64,000 nt of DNA. Source: Trachythela sp. YZ-2020. Taxonomy: Eukaryota; Cnidaria; Anthozoa; Malacalcyonacea; Clavulariidae. Shown here piece after piece: positions 47,732-58,056 of the stretch. Numbering within the stretch: the first letter of the stretch is position 1; each line of letters opens with the position of its first letter. Below the pieces are notes generated by a model. The model was not told the DNA's origin and did no database searches. It saw nothing but the letters and a program-made list of their open reading frames with translations. The position numbers and the translations under genes were made by a program. The stretch spans positions 1 through 64,000 of the forward strand of contig JADLSH010000228.1 in assembly GCA_016169945.1 (NCBI GenBank), in the 5' to 3' direction.

Positions 47732-49537
47732 AATAATAATAATAATAATAATAATCGTTTTTTCCTGAATCCGAGAAATTAGCCAACATCATACCGATTT
47801 TTAAATCTGGCAATCATTCAAAAATGGAAAACGTTAGGCCCATATCGATTCTGTCAGTATTTTCAAAGATCTTTGAGCATGTGGTACATACATAGAATTC
47901 CAACCATTTTGAACAAAATAGCTTACTTTCAACAAATCAATTTGGCTGCCGTAAAGGACGATCTACTAAACAAGCGGTAACATATTTATGTGATAATCGA
48001 TTATATGCGAAGACATATGGACAAAGGTGAATACTGACAAATAAACTGACTTAATCTTCATGGACATGTCTAAGGCATTCGATAAAGTCAGTCATGCTGC
48101 ACTTATCAACAAACTCAGCAATTATAACATACAGTAAGTGGGTCTCTTCTTGATTGGATTTCCTCCTATCTTCACGGCCGTCGACAGCGCGTTACTACCC
48201 TTGGTGCCACGTCCTCCCTAAAACCAGTCTTCCGGAGTGCCGCAAGGAAGTATATTAGGTCCGAGTATATGGACCTCGTGTTCTTTTTCAAGGCAATTAA
48301 CGCTCTTGTCGTTATCTCAGAAGACGTGCTACCTCAACGATCGGTTCCTCAACGAGCTACGATATCATCAACTACAAATGGCATATGTTTTCGTCCAGGA
48401 AAGTGCCAGACAGTGAACTATCAGCGTTCATTTTTCGTGCGAGTAACCAGAACTTGGAATGCACTACCTGCAAACTTAAGACTCGAGAACATAACTTTAA
48501 GCCATTTCAAATCTTTATTGCGGGAATACTACTCTAACGCCCTGATGCTGATGAATAATAATAATAATAATGAAATCTTTATTTATTTACGATCAATGTT
48601 TACATATTACAGTGATAAACCTCTCTTTACAGGTAGTTTACCAGTGTCTACTTGAATTAACTGTATATATATATATGACATAATTATGGGTTATCCCATT
48701 CTTTGTTACGTTTACAGAATATATAATATGAGGACCTGACACAAGTGTTAATAATTTTCCTAATAATTTTGTCTTTTACGTGTTACATTAGTAAGAAGAT
48801 TAGATTCAAATCCGACAGTAAGTTCGAGTATATAAATATATTTGTTTTGAATTGTTACTAAAAGATCAGGGCGTAATCTATCCCCGGTGATAACAGATGG
48901 ACTGATGTAGCCAGCAACGTCAGCGTAAAGTTAGAATGTTGTGTGGATTTAATTGTGTATGCGATGAAGTTAAGAACAGAATCATGTCGCCTTTAAAAAG
49001 TCCTTCATTTAGGTAGGTCTTGCAGCCAGCGAGGACGTGAAGTAATGTTTCAAGTTCCAAACAGAATGAGCATTCGGATGTTGGTGATATTCCCCATTTC
49101 AAAAGGTTTTTGCGAGTCGGAAGCGTGTTATTTATATACCGAATGGTGAAGTTAAATATGTTCTTAGGAAGTTTACTTTGGACTGAGGACCATATGGAGT
49201 TGAATGAGAGGATCGAATATTTCATGATGTTGGAGAAGAATGAGCCTTGTGAAATGAGGTGATTGGGAAATGAGATGATAGTGTTTAATACGTCCTTAGT
49301 GTTTTTGTATGTGTCATATTGTACATTTTTGTAATTACTGGTGTCCCTCCATAGGTTATTGATGTCTCCATTTGGTGATGACTTTAAAGCTTTCCGAGGA
49401 ACAGTTTGACATTGGAATTTAGTTGAAGGGAGAATGATATTTAAACCAAATTTATTATGGGGAAGCAGGACGTTACTAAGGGTCGCAGAAATAGGAAGCT
49501 TAAGCCATTTTCGGATATATTTCGATGCGATGCTATA

Positions 49538-49574
<37 letters not shown>

Positions 49575-52500
49575 GAAACTTTATTAATTACGATCAATGT
49601 TTACATACTACAGTGATAAACCTCTCTTTACAGGTAGTTTACCAGTGTCTGCTTGAATTAACTCTATATATATGACAAAATATTAGTATGACATTAGTTG
49701 TGGGTTATCCCATTCTTTGTTACGTTTACAGAATATATAATATGAGGACCTGACACAAGTGTTAATAATTTTCCTAATGAAGTACTTTCTACACTGCTCA
49801 TCAAACTTCAGATCTTTCAACATTTCAACAAAGTCCAGCGATGATTGACTGAAAACTCCCAGTGAACTGATAGATAAATTTACAAATTTTACTGTTTCTT
49901 ATTTTTTGTTCTGTTCGTTAATTAGTTCTTGATATTTTTGTCTTTTACGGGTTACATTAGTAAGCAGATTAGATTTAATAATAATAGTAATAATAATAAT
50001 AATCTTCATGTTTGCAATTACAGCTGTGTGTGTGGTATTAGTTGTTTGCCGGTTTGCACATGCACTTTCAAAAATAACATGAAGGTGTTTTTTTGTTTCA
50101 AGATTCTTTCAGTGGAAAATAAAACGAGGAAACCGAAGCAGTTACCACTTGTAATAAATGTTGTCATGATTGGTGTTTCATGTGTATACGCTTTTGTTGC
50201 GTGTGTTGGATACATTTCGTGTTATCCAGAATGCCAAGACAGTATTATTCTTAATTTACCAAATCTATGGTAAGATATCCATTTTTCATTGACATTATTT
50301 TCTTTCTTATTACTGGTAGTAAGTGTCACCAGTAAGCCATTCCAATCAAACTATTGCACTGACAGTAGATGTAAACGGTCGATGAAAGTAGGTGAAAACT
50401 ATAATGTGTAGGGAAATTAATATAACGGATTGGCTTGACAGTCACAGATACTATACTGGCGGTTCCGTCTAAAATTAGGGGGGGGGGGGGGTGGGGGGAT
50501 CTGTGAAATAACATGGGTGAAGAAGTGCTGTTATCCTTTTACCTACTATGTTGCCTGAGGTATACGTATATTCAAAATTAGATTGATTTCTCTGCTGGGA
50601 CTACGGTGTCCTTGCACGCTACGAAGACATGTGTTGGAAGACTCCAAAATCATCCTTGTAATCCCATTTTACCCTGAAAATGAGGCATTTCATTTGTGTA
50701 GTTATAGGTTGAACGATGACTGGAATAAAGCTGAAATTACAGTCTAATTTATATCCGCAAAACTAATTAGGCTATCAACTACTCCCATAAAATTGCATAA
50801 AAATGGAACGTGAGACATTTTCTCAGTCTGTAAACATAGCTACTCGTTTACTACACAATTTTTACTTTCTATAAATTCCAGTTAGGACTCGATTTCCGGG
50901 GGTGCACAAAACCCTCTTCTGCCCATTAGAGTATTTTGGATGATGCATGAATTTGTACGCCCTGTTGTCACTAGTGTTGTTTACCACAGGGCCTTTTTTA
51001 AGAAATCGTTAGTGGGGGGCCATAATCGAAAGGGGACGTAACAAGTAGTTGGTGTATTACAGGTGTGGGAAGGTTAAGGGGGGTCTGGGGTCCTCCCCCA
51101 GAAAATGTTTGTATTCTTGAGTCTCTGTGGCTTGATTTCCTGCATTTTCAGAGACAATTTTGATATATCCCATCTAAATGGAGCCAGGTTTTGTTGTGAG
51201 AACACCATAACTTTCTTCTAAACTCAGTTTCCCCCCCTTTTTTGCTTATATTTTGGACAAAAGGGACCTTCACTGGGGGGGGGCGAAAATAACTTACTGG
51301 GGGGGGGGCAACATGGGGACCGGGGGGGCATTTGCCCCCCCAGCCTATCCGTTAAAAAAGGCCCTGGTTTACCACTTACGTGAAAAACCCATCTTTTTGC
51401 AGTTGCGCAAATGGAACTCAAAATTTCGATTAGAAAATCTCGTTCAATAATATGCCCTTTCCATTCTACTTAAAACGTGGTCCGACGACAGAAAGCATAA
51501 GAATGCTCATCATACAGTATATAAATTCCAAGATTTTAAATTATCATGTGACCTTGAACTGATATAAGAATACATACGAAAAGATGAAGTAATACAAGCA
51601 AGAAAATTTCTCAAACTTGCAACGAAATCTGCTTTCAACGCATGTTAAGTAAAAATGTTCACGAATGTTGTCTCAGGGCTGTGAACATTTTCAATTAACT
51701 TTCGTTGAAATCAGATTTTGTTGCTCGTATTACACCACGTAAAGGTGTAAAAGAACATAATAATCGCGTATGAAACGTTCCAACCGGAAGAAAGGAGGGC
51801 AACTCTTGTAGGCAAGCAGTTCATTCTGGTAATTTTCAGGTTAGCCGTTGGGCCAACCGAATATAGTTTGCACAAAAAATATTTAATTATTATTGATGTA
51901 ATCATTCGTCGACAGCGCGTTACTACCCTTGGTGCCACGTCCTCCCTAAAACCAGTCTTCCGGAGTGCCGCAAGGAAGTATATTAGGTCCGAGTATATGG
52001 ACCTCGTGTTCTTTTTCAAGGCAATTAACGGTCTTGTCGTTATCTCAGAAGACGTGCTACCTCAACGATCGGTTCCTCAACGAGCTACGAGATCATCAAC
52101 TACAAATGGCATATGTTTTCGTCCAGGAAAGTGCAAGACAGTGAACTATCAGCGTTCATTTTTCGTGCGAGTAACCAGAACTTGGAATGCACTACCTGCA
52201 AACTTAAGACTCGAGAACATAACTTTAAGCCATTTCAAATCTTTATTGCGGGAATACTACTCTAACGCCCTGATGCTGATGAATAATAATAATAATAATA
52301 ATAATAATGAAATCTTTATTTATTTACGATCAATGTTTACATATTACAGTGATAAACCTCTCTTTACAGGTAGTTTACCAGTGTCTACTTGAATTAACTG
52401 TATATATATATGACATAATTATGGGTTATCCCATTCTTTGTTACGTTTACAGAATATATAATATGAGGACCTGACACAAGTGTTAATAATTTTCCTAATA

Positions 52501-53271
52501 ATTTTGTCTTTTACGTGTTACATTAGTAAGAAGATTAGATTCAAATCCGACAGTAAGTTCGAGTATATAAATATATTTGTTTTGAATTGTTACTAAAAGA
52601 TCAGGGCGTAATCTATCCCCGGTGATAACAGATGGACTGATGTAGCCAGCAACGTCAGCGTAAAGTTAGAATGTTGTGTGGATTTAATTGTGTATGCGAT
52701 GAAGTTAAGAACAGAATCATGTCGCCTTTAAAAGTCCTTCATTTAGGTAGGTCTTGCAGCCAGCGAGGACGTGAAGTAATGTTTCAAGTTCCAAACAGAA
52801 TGAGCATTCGGATGTTGGTGATATTCCCCATTTCAAAAGGTTTTTGCGAGTCGGAAGCGTGTTATTTATATACCGAATGGTGAAGTTAAATATGTTCTTA
52901 GGAAGTTTACTTTGGACTGAGGACCATATGGAGTTGAATGAGAGGATCGAATATTTCATGATGTTGGAGAAGAATGAGCCTTGTGAAATGAGGTGATTGG
53001 GAAATGAGATGATAGTGTTTAATACGTCCTTAGTGTTTTTGTATGTGTCATATTGTACATTTTTGTAATTACTGGTGTCCCTCCATAGGTTATTGATGTC
53101 TCCATTTGGTGATGACTTTAAAGCTTTCCGAGGAACAGTTTGACATTGGAATTTAGTTGAAGGGAGAATGATATTTAAACCAAATTTATTATGGGGAAGC
53201 AGGACGTTACTAAGGGTCGCAGAAATAGGAAGCTTAAGCCATTTTCGGATATATTTCGATGCGATGCTATA

Positions 53272-53304
<33 letters not shown>

Positions 53305-56300
53305 GGAAACTTTATTAATTACGATCAATGTTTACATACTACAGTGATAAACCTCTCTTTACAGGTAGTTTACCAGTGTCTACTTGAATTAACTCTATAT
53401 ATATGACAAAATATTAGTATGACATTAGTTGTGGGTTATCCCATTCTTTGTTACGTTTACAGAATATATAATATGAGGACCTGACACAAGTGTTAATAAT
53501 TTTCCTAATGAAGTACTTTCTACACTGCTCATCAAACTTCAGATCTTTCAACATTTCAACAAAGTCCAGCGATGATTGACTGAAAACTCCCAGTGAACTG
53601 ATAGATAAATTTACAAATTTTACTGTTTCTTATTTTTTGTTCTGTTCGTTAATTAGTTCTTGATATTTTTGTCTTTTACGGGTTACATTAGTAAGCAGAT
53701 TAGATTTAATAATAATAGTAATAATAATAATAATCTTCATGTTTGCAATTACAGCTGTGTGTGTGGTATTAGTTGTTTGCCGGTTTGCACATGCACTTTC
53801 AAAAATAACATGAAGGTGTTTTTTTGTTTCAAGATTCTTTCAGTGGAAAATAAAACGAGGAAACCGAAGCAGTTACCACTTGTAATAAATGTTGTCATGA
53901 TTGGTGTTTCATGTGTATACGCTTTTGTTGCGTGTGTTGGATACATTTCGTGTTATCCAGAATGCCAAGACAGTATTATTCTTAATTTACCAAATCTATG
54001 GTAAGATATCCATTTTTCATTGACATTATTTTCTTTCTTATTACTGGTAGTAAGTGTCACCAGTAAGCCATTCCAATCAAACTATTGCACTGACAGTAGA
54101 TGTAAACGGTCGATGAAAGTAGGTGAAAACTATAATGTGTAGGGAAATTAATATAACGGATTGGCTTGGGGGGGATCTGTGAAATAACATGGGTGAAGAA
54201 GTGCTGTTATCCTTTTACCTACTATGTTGCCTGAGGTATACGTATATTCAAAACTAGATTGATTTCTCTGCTGGGACTACGGTGTCCTTGCACGCTACGA
54301 AGACATGTGTTGGAAGACTCCAAAATCATCCTTGTAATCCCATTTTACCCTGAAAATGAGGCATTTCATTTGTGTAGTTATAGGTTGAACGATGACTGGA
54401 ATAAAGCTGAAATTACAGTCTAATTTATATCCGCAAAACTAATTAGGCTATCAACTACTCCCATAAAATTGCATAAAAATGGAACGTGAGACATTTTCTC
54501 AGTCTGTAAACATAGCTACTCGTTTACTACACAATTTTTACTTTCTATAAATTCCAGTTAGGACTCGATTTCCGGGGGTGCACAAAACCCTCTTCTGCCC
54601 ATTAGAGTATTTTGGATGATGCATGAATTTGTACGCCCTGTTGTCACTAGTGTTGTTTACTACAGGGCCTTTTTTAAGAAATCGTTAGTGGGGGGCCATA
54701 ATCGAAAGGGGACGTAACAAGTAGTTGGTGTATTACAGGTGTGGGAAGGTTAAGGGGGGTTGTTTGTATTCTTGAGTCTCTGTGGCTTGATTTCCTGCAT
54801 TTTCAGAGACAATTTTGATATATCCCATCTAAATGGAGCCAGGTTTTGTTGTGAGAACACCATAACTTTCTTCTAAACTCAGTTTCCCCCCCTTTTTTGC
54901 TTATATTTTGGACAAAAGGGACCTTCACTGGGGGCGAAAATAACTTACTGGGGCAACATAGACCGGGGGCATTTGCCCCCAGCCTATCCGTTAAAAAAGG
55001 CCCTGGTTTACCACTTACGTGAAAAACCCATCTTTTTGCAGTTGCGCAAATGGAACTCAAAATTTCGATTAGAAAATCTCGTTCAATAATATGCCCTTTC
55101 CATTCTACTTAAAACGTGGTCCGACGACAGAAAGCATAAGAATGCTCATCATACAGTATATAAATTCCAAGATTTTAAATTATCATGTGACCTTGAACTG
55201 ATATAAGAATACATACGAAAAGATGAAGTAATACAAGCAAGAAAATTTCTCAAACTTGCAACGAAATCTGCTTTCAACGCATGTTAAGTAAAAATGTTCA
55301 CGAATGTTGTCTCAGGGCTGTGAACATTTTCAATTAACTTTCGTTGAAATCAGATTTTGTTGCTCGTATTACACCACGTAAAGGTGTAAAAGAACATAAT
55401 AATCGCGTATGAAACGTTCCAACCGGAAGAAAGGAGGGCAACTCTTGTAGGCAAGCAGTTCATTCTGGTAATTTTCAGGTTAGCCGTTGGGCCAACCGAA
55501 TATAGTTTGCACAAAAAATATTTAATTATTATTGATGTAATCATTTGAGGTTCTTCATATTGTTTAACGCTTTACTTTTCAGGTATTATTCGGTTACGAA
55601 AGTTTTAATGGGCTTTGCCGCTATCTGTAATATTCTTCTTCTCTCTTTTGTTGGATATGATGTCATCGAACCTATTTTGAAAGCGCAAGTGCCCGAAAAT
55701 CGGTATTATTTGGTGTCTACTCTGTTTAGGATTTTAGTATTGACATCTTCGTGTAAGTAATTACAATAACCACTTGCATAAACGTCAGTATAATAGTGGC
55801 ACGTATGGCCTAGTGAAACAGGAAAAGGACAGATATATATGTACACATAAACTGAGCTTATTTCAACAATTGCTGACCTCCTCAAAAGCACATTTCTACA
55901 TCTTTAATTATTCAAATTATTTCAACATTAAAATTCATCAATTTGGCTTTCTAATGGATTGATTTTTTACTGTGCCGCGTATTTTCGATGAACAGTGCTC
56001 AAAAACCTAAAATTGTTTTGGCATTTCTCCCAAAACCATTTTGCTTGATATACAGTTTGCTGCCTTTTAAATGCATCTGGCGGTTGAGAAACATTAAAAC
56101 CTATAAAATGTACAAAATAATATAATATGAATGCCAATGGTTGATATAAAAAATTCTATGAATGCCATTTTCCATTAATAGAAACTGAGTCCTTACTGCA
56201 GTATGCATGTTTCCATTTACTGGTCCGTATCCGTTCTCCTGCAAAGGAGCTGATAAAATCTATAAACGAGAAACTTAATTTACATCTAAGCCAATTGATC

Positions 56301-57195
56301 GTCTTACTATTTGGCTTACAGTTTATCCGCAATTAACAAGACAATTATTAAAACACCACATTTGTAGTGGCAACCATGCCACCCACTGATGAGAAAACAA
56401 GAGAAGAGAATGATCCATGCTCTATTTCTCTGGTCCTTTCATTGTACGTTCTTCCTCTTTCAAGTTCGTTTTGCGATAGAAATATGCACGTTTCCGATCA
56501 CGACACTAACAGCTCTCAGCTACAATGTCTAATCGAGCGCCATCATCTCTGTTTGCTGATTTATGAGTAAACACACCGACTGATTCAATGCCAACCGCAT
56601 GGCATGTATCTGTAAAGAATTCTGCTGCAATGTCTCTGCTGAGATTTAGCCTAAGAGCTTTCCTATTTAAAGGATTGACCTGTGATTTTACTTGAAATTT
56701 AACGTCTTCCAAAAAATGGTTGTTTAGGTTACCGGCCATGTTGCACAGGTAACCTAATCAACTATTAACCAATAAAAGATTAACACATTAATAGAAACAT
56801 CACCCAATAAAAGATGGCAACTGAAAATGCAAAATGAACATAATTTTATCTTTGAAAATATGTATGAATTTTGTGCTCACATAAATAACTGTCCGTAAAA
56901 AGGAGGCATTAAACGAGAGTCCGTAAGGAGAGGTTCGATTGTTTTAATTTTTCCTTTTTTTACAGGCGCTATTACAGCAAGTGTTCCTCAACTTGGAAAT
57001 ATTATGTCGTTGGCTGGCTCTTTTGCGACAGCAACTATTGGCTCTCTACTTCCAGCTGTGTCGCACACGTTACTCTTATATAACCAACTATCAAGATTTA
57101 CTATTGCTGCAAACATTGCTCTCTTATTTTTTGGGCTGATCCTCCTTTTTGCTGGCATATATACTTCTATATTAGAAATGACAAAAGATTACTGA
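27939..57195 (+). CDS. SLC36-like (AAAP family) amino-acid transporter, complete, 438 aa
   Basis: Nine coding exons join in phase: 27939-28066, 29292-29382, 31195-31283, 31633-31716, 45770-45854, 46132-46404, 50103-50269 (or its copy 53834-54000), 55583-55752 and 56966-57195. They total 1317 nt, 438 residues plus TGA. All borders are GT-AG. Residues 1-42 are an acidic cytosolic tail with SSSEEAHKLLP, a possible dileucine sorting signal. The first helix (about 47-73) carries FKFCVGAGWFSLPAAF, matching the unwound G-x-G-xx-x-LP helix of the AAAP family. About eleven membrane spans follow (near 47-73, 74-92, 133-155, 171-187, 196-218, 232-250, 264-286, 308-330, 347-365, 368-395 and 404-430). Other family-like parts are SLIANIFEV, FNAFEIAPM and ILNLPNLW. 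Family members move amino acids, often with protons, across plasma or lysosomal membranes; substrate is not predictable here. The 14 kb fourth intron is mostly transposons. AATAAA lies at 57348. Confidence 0.92.
28067..29291 (+). other. Transporter intron 1
   Basis: AT-rich intron without recognised transposon ends. A minus-strand frame at 28879-29073 has no family pattern. Confidence 0.6.
29943..30147. mobile_element. hAT-type MITE, 205 bp, in transporter intron 2
   Basis: The ends cagtggcggaaatttcc and ggaaatttccgccactg-type (right end gaaatttccgccactg) are inverse. The flanks tcaaggtg (29935-29942) and tctaggtg (30148-30155) agree at seven of eight bases, consistent with an 8-bp hAT duplication. 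Confidence 0.75.
30310..30460 (-). repeat. Possible LINE 3' tail (minus strand)
   Basis: A (aattc)n run at about 30315-30330 is followed by sequence that, on the minus strand, would precede it as a 3' end. Tandem 5-mers of this kind are typical LINE tails, but no coding remnant is attached. Low certainty. Confidence 0.3.
31375..31540 (-). mobile_element. tRNA-derived SINE-like sequence
   Basis: On the minus strand, 31530-31460 resembles a tRNA half: a gcagggtcgcagattcaat stretch stands where a B box (GGTTCGANTCC-like) is expected, followed by cctgcca. It continues into non-tRNA sequence (ttttcgcaactgctcctg), as in tRNA-derived SINEs. There is no foldable acceptor stem, so it is not a working tRNA gene. 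Confidence 0.45.
32619..33762. mobile_element. 1.14 kb near-perfect palindromic element (503-bp arms)
   Basis: The left arm 32619-33121 and right arm 33260-33762 are inverse copies over about 503 bases, with only one or very few differences seen (for example caattttta versus its partner near 33000). The loop is 138 bases. The end sequence is cacaggcggcccaatcttgg. The flanking bases ctggtac(c) appear on both sides (32612-32618/9 and 33763-33769/70), a 7-8 bp target duplication. No protein is encoded. Within the transporter transcript it would fold into a very long RNA hairpin. Confidence 0.85.
33989..34081. repeat. Minisatellite of 19-bp units
   Basis: The unit tatcactgcacaaattggt is repeated about four times, the last three exactly, with a degenerate copy on the left. 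Confidence 0.85.
34323..37102. mobile_element. TTAA-target DNA transposon, copy A (2.78 kb, non-autonomous)
   Basis: Long inverted ends of about 190 bases start agtgcttataaacccaaaat and include cggagatataaaggctcaaa. TTAA lies on both sides (34319-34322 and 37103-37106), the target used by piggyBac and Kolobok-type elements. Inside there is no intact transposase. A short frame beginning MDLNAISKSIVETTMTLA at about 34662 may be a gene relic. Copy A shows the uninterrupted version of the site where copy B carries a hAT insertion. Confidence 0.8.
37545..43066 (+). mobile_element. 5.5 kb hAT transposon nested in copy B
   Basis: The ends are ccatagtgcattc and gaatgcactatgg. The 8 bases tcgtggag flank both (37537-37544 and 43067-43074). 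The sister copy A carries the empty site with a single tcgtggag at the same place. Repeated ggcgg words lie near both ends. The interior carries a broken transposase gene on + (38955-42407). The stretch 37773-38954 is untranslated leader without recognised features, and 42408-43040 is the 3' part. Confidence 0.9.
38955..42407 (+). pseudogene. ZNF862-like hAT transposase pseudogene
   Basis: Consecutive frames give a near full-length protein broken by several frameshifts and stops. The first frame (38955-39671) opens MAGVLVGKWLEKICCVCKK and has a treble-clef-like cysteine cluster (CCVCKK...CYVC...HAICG...CKNC). It then has a C2H2-like finger (CICLECYHNN...HIKRRHP). After shifts near 39665 and 39770, frame 39897-40748 contains YITADKSTPQR, with the first catalytic aspartate of the hAT DDE domain. 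Later pieces have VWDPSHWMNLA (second aspartate, about 40860), KVGWLVDSRTEEDDF, and a C-terminal end GGPESIVESYYSTKKSQQQ (from about 42100). The broken frame means this copy cannot move itself. Confidence 0.85.
47065..47545. mobile_element. Tc1/mariner-type MITE, 481 bp, in transporter intron 6
   Basis: The ends cagtaaagccccacata and its inverse are flanked by TA on both sides (47063-47064 and 47546-47547), the mariner target. Inner blocks such as gaaccagtg and ctgaagtggttctta also recur, partly in direct orientation. It has no coding capacity. Confidence 0.8.
47697..47756. repeat. Compound trinucleotide microsatellite
   Basis: Runs of (tac)n, (tgc)n and (taa)n follow each other directly. 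Confidence 0.9.
47766..48565 (+). pseudogene. LINE reverse-transcriptase fragment with C-terminal end
   Basis: The frame starts LANIIPIFKSGNHSKMENVR and PISILSVFSKIFEHV, the fingers of a CR1/L2-like reverse transcriptase. It continues with broken FGCRKGRSTKQAV and a GVPQGSILGP remnant near 48235, then jumps by deletion to the C-terminal RTWNALPANLRLENITLSHF (48269-48560). Its right part is inside the tandem duplication and recurs at 51907-52290. It cannot be active. Confidence 0.8.
48573..49548 (-). pseudogene. LINE-type retroelement C-terminal fragment (zinc knuckle and endonuclease-like end), copy 1
   Basis: Read on the minus strand from about 49540, the frame passes SSVQSKLPKNIFNFTIRYIN and LPTRKNLLKWG to CSFCLELETLLHVLAGC, a C-x2-C-x7-H-x4-C knuckle of the zf-RVT type. 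After a frameshift near 49000 it continues with VAGYISPSVITGDRLRPDLL and LELTVGFESNLLTN, a pattern like the PD-(D/E)xK ends of restriction-like-endonuclease retroelements. An (aat)n run bounds both sides. The same fragment recurs in the second duplication copy at about 52300-53265. Confidence 0.7.
49560..49990 (-). pseudogene. 3'-terminal fragment of the same retroelement family (also at 53290-53720)
   Basis: On the minus strand it reads TRKRQKYQELINEQNKK, then after a stop SLDFVEMLKDLKFDEQCRKY and KIINTCVRSSYYIF. These match the end of the fragment at 48573-49548 with about 200 extra bases that the other lacks. It is bounded by (aat)n tracts. It lies 110 bases before transporter exon 7. Confidence 0.6.
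50103..50269 (+). CDS. Transporter seventh coding exon, copy 1
   Basis: It starts at phase 0 after tttgtttcaag, begins ILSVENKTRKPKQLPL, contains a membrane span (VINVVMIGVSCVYAFVACVG) and ends NLPNL plus TG at phase 2 before gtaag. Its length is 167 nt. The same exon with the same splice sites occurs again at 53834-54000. Confidence 0.9.
50987..51366. mobile_element. hAT-type MITE, 380 bp (duplication copy 1)
   Basis: The ends cagggccttttttaa and ttaaaaaaggccctg are inverse. The 8 bases gtttacca flank both (50979-50986 and 51367-51374). Long G/C runs inside are expanded compared with the other copy. Confidence 0.85.
52300..53265 (-). pseudogene. LINE-type retroelement C-terminal fragment, copy 2
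   Basis: It duplicates the fragment at 48573-49548 with the tandem unit. It differs by one base in an A-run (ctttaaaagtcc instead of ctttaaaaagtcc near 52733), so the frame after the knuckle ends differently. It is also broken. Confidence 0.7.
53834..54000 (+). CDS. Transporter seventh coding exon, copy 2 (in tandem duplication)
   Basis: It appears identical in sequence to the exon at 50103-50269, with the same acceptor and donor. Because 167 is not a multiple of three, splicing both copies into one message would shift the frame after the second. Only one can be used per transcript if the full transporter is to be made. Confidence 0.88.
54663..55005. mobile_element. hAT-type MITE, 343 bp (duplication copy 2)
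   Basis: It is the same insertion as at 50987-51366, carried along by the duplication, with shorter G/C runs. The left target duplication has one substitution (gtttacta). Confidence 0.85.
56367..56745 (-). pseudogene. Retroelement C-terminal remnant in transporter intron 8
   Basis: The minus strand reads MAGNLNNHFLEDVKFQVKSQ, then ANRDDGARLDIVAES, and in another frame YNERTREIEHGSFSSLVFSS. The DDGARLDI...(R)EIEHGSFxxLVFSxxGG series is a recurrent C-terminal pattern in invertebrate retroelement proteins. A stop and a deletion separate the two blocks. No catalytic reverse transcriptase is present. The rest of the intron (55753-56366 and 56746-56965) is AT-rich without features. Confidence 0.5.
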
Positions 57196-57870
57196 ACGAC
57201 ATACATAATGCAGTATATATAACTATATACGAACAAGCGAATGACTGGAATGAACAACCAAATGTGCAGGTTATAAACGTGACCCTAATTGGGATTAAGC
57301 CACGTACAGTCTAAAGATGAGAAATTATTTAAACTGTTCAAGGACTCAATAAATACCTACGTATAAATAGTACGATGTGCAGACGTGCATGTTTCGTCGT
57401 TCAACGTCCTGGTCTCCATTTGGGCGTAACTGTCGTGACCAAGTCATGTTCGACGATGTTAATAGTCTGGATCTCTTTAACTTGTTTTTTGTGTGCTCTA
57501 TGCAAATCAGTCTTCAATCATTGCGGAGAAATATCGGAATTCTATTACATAGGCCACCTTGATGTGTTCACGACTAAATGAAAACTAGGCCTTATCAGTC
57601 AAGAGGTACGTCTAGATACCAGATGGTTTTATACACAAGAATTTGCTCAAAACAGTGACATATCGCGCATCCAGACATTCGTGCGTGGAGTGTCATGGGG
57701 CCAGAGTGCTCAAACGACCACAAGAGAAATAATCTTTGCATGCATCGCAAACTGACACATATTAACCTCACGGAGTGCTCAACAACATACATTACAGACT
57801 GAATAAATATACATACATTTTAGTGTGCTAATTTTATTAATGGTAATAAAGATAGAGCAATTAAAAGTAG
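57196..57870 (+). other. Transporter 3' untranslated region and flank
   Basis: AATAAA at 57348-57353 is a plausible cleavage signal about 150 bases after the stop. A second aataaa lies near 57802. No other gene is visible; frames at 57375-57792 on both strands look random. Confidence 0.6.
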
Positions 57871-58056
57871 GCTTGCTCTGGGATCATAACTCGCCTTAAA
57901 GCAGCTGAGACTGCAATTAGAAATTGGCCGAGTTTCTCTCAAATCGCCTTTAATTATCCTTAACGCGCCTTCACTCGCAACAGAGTTGGCCGAGTTTCTC
58001 TTAAATCGCCTAATTATCTCGCGGCGAATAAAAGCGAGTTATCATTCCAGAGAGGC
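57871..58056. mobile_element. MITE with inverted ends and an internal duplication
   Basis: The left end gctctgggatcataactcgc pairs with the right end gcgagttatcattccagaga, with small differences. Inside, ttggccgagtttctct(c/t)aaatcgcc occurs twice in direct order (about 57925 and 57985). Confidence 0.6.

Larger units (their letters stand above)
48179..51906. repeat. Tandem duplication, copy 1 (3.73 kb)
   Basis: From cgtcgacagcgcgttac to ttgatgtaatcatt, this segment is repeated immediately at 51907-55545. Differences are few substitutions plus indels, chiefly at G-runs (50477-50497; 51077-51100; 51277-51340). The unit contains LINE pieces, transporter exon 7 (50103-50269) and a hAT MITE. Confidence 0.92.
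51907..55545. repeat. Tandem duplication, copy 2 (3.64 kb)
   Basis: It matches copy 1 from end to end and abuts it without spacer. It lacks about 50 bases around the G-run at 54166 and has shorter G-runs at 54755 and 54930-54975. It contains exon copy 53834-54000. High identity means a recent duplication or two haplotypes joined by the assembler. Confidence 0.92.

Noticed and set aside
48920..49597. 225-codon minus-strand frame with an isoleucine run as a separate gene
   Set aside because: The isoleucine run is the translated (aat)n microsatellite and the rest is a retroelement C-terminus.
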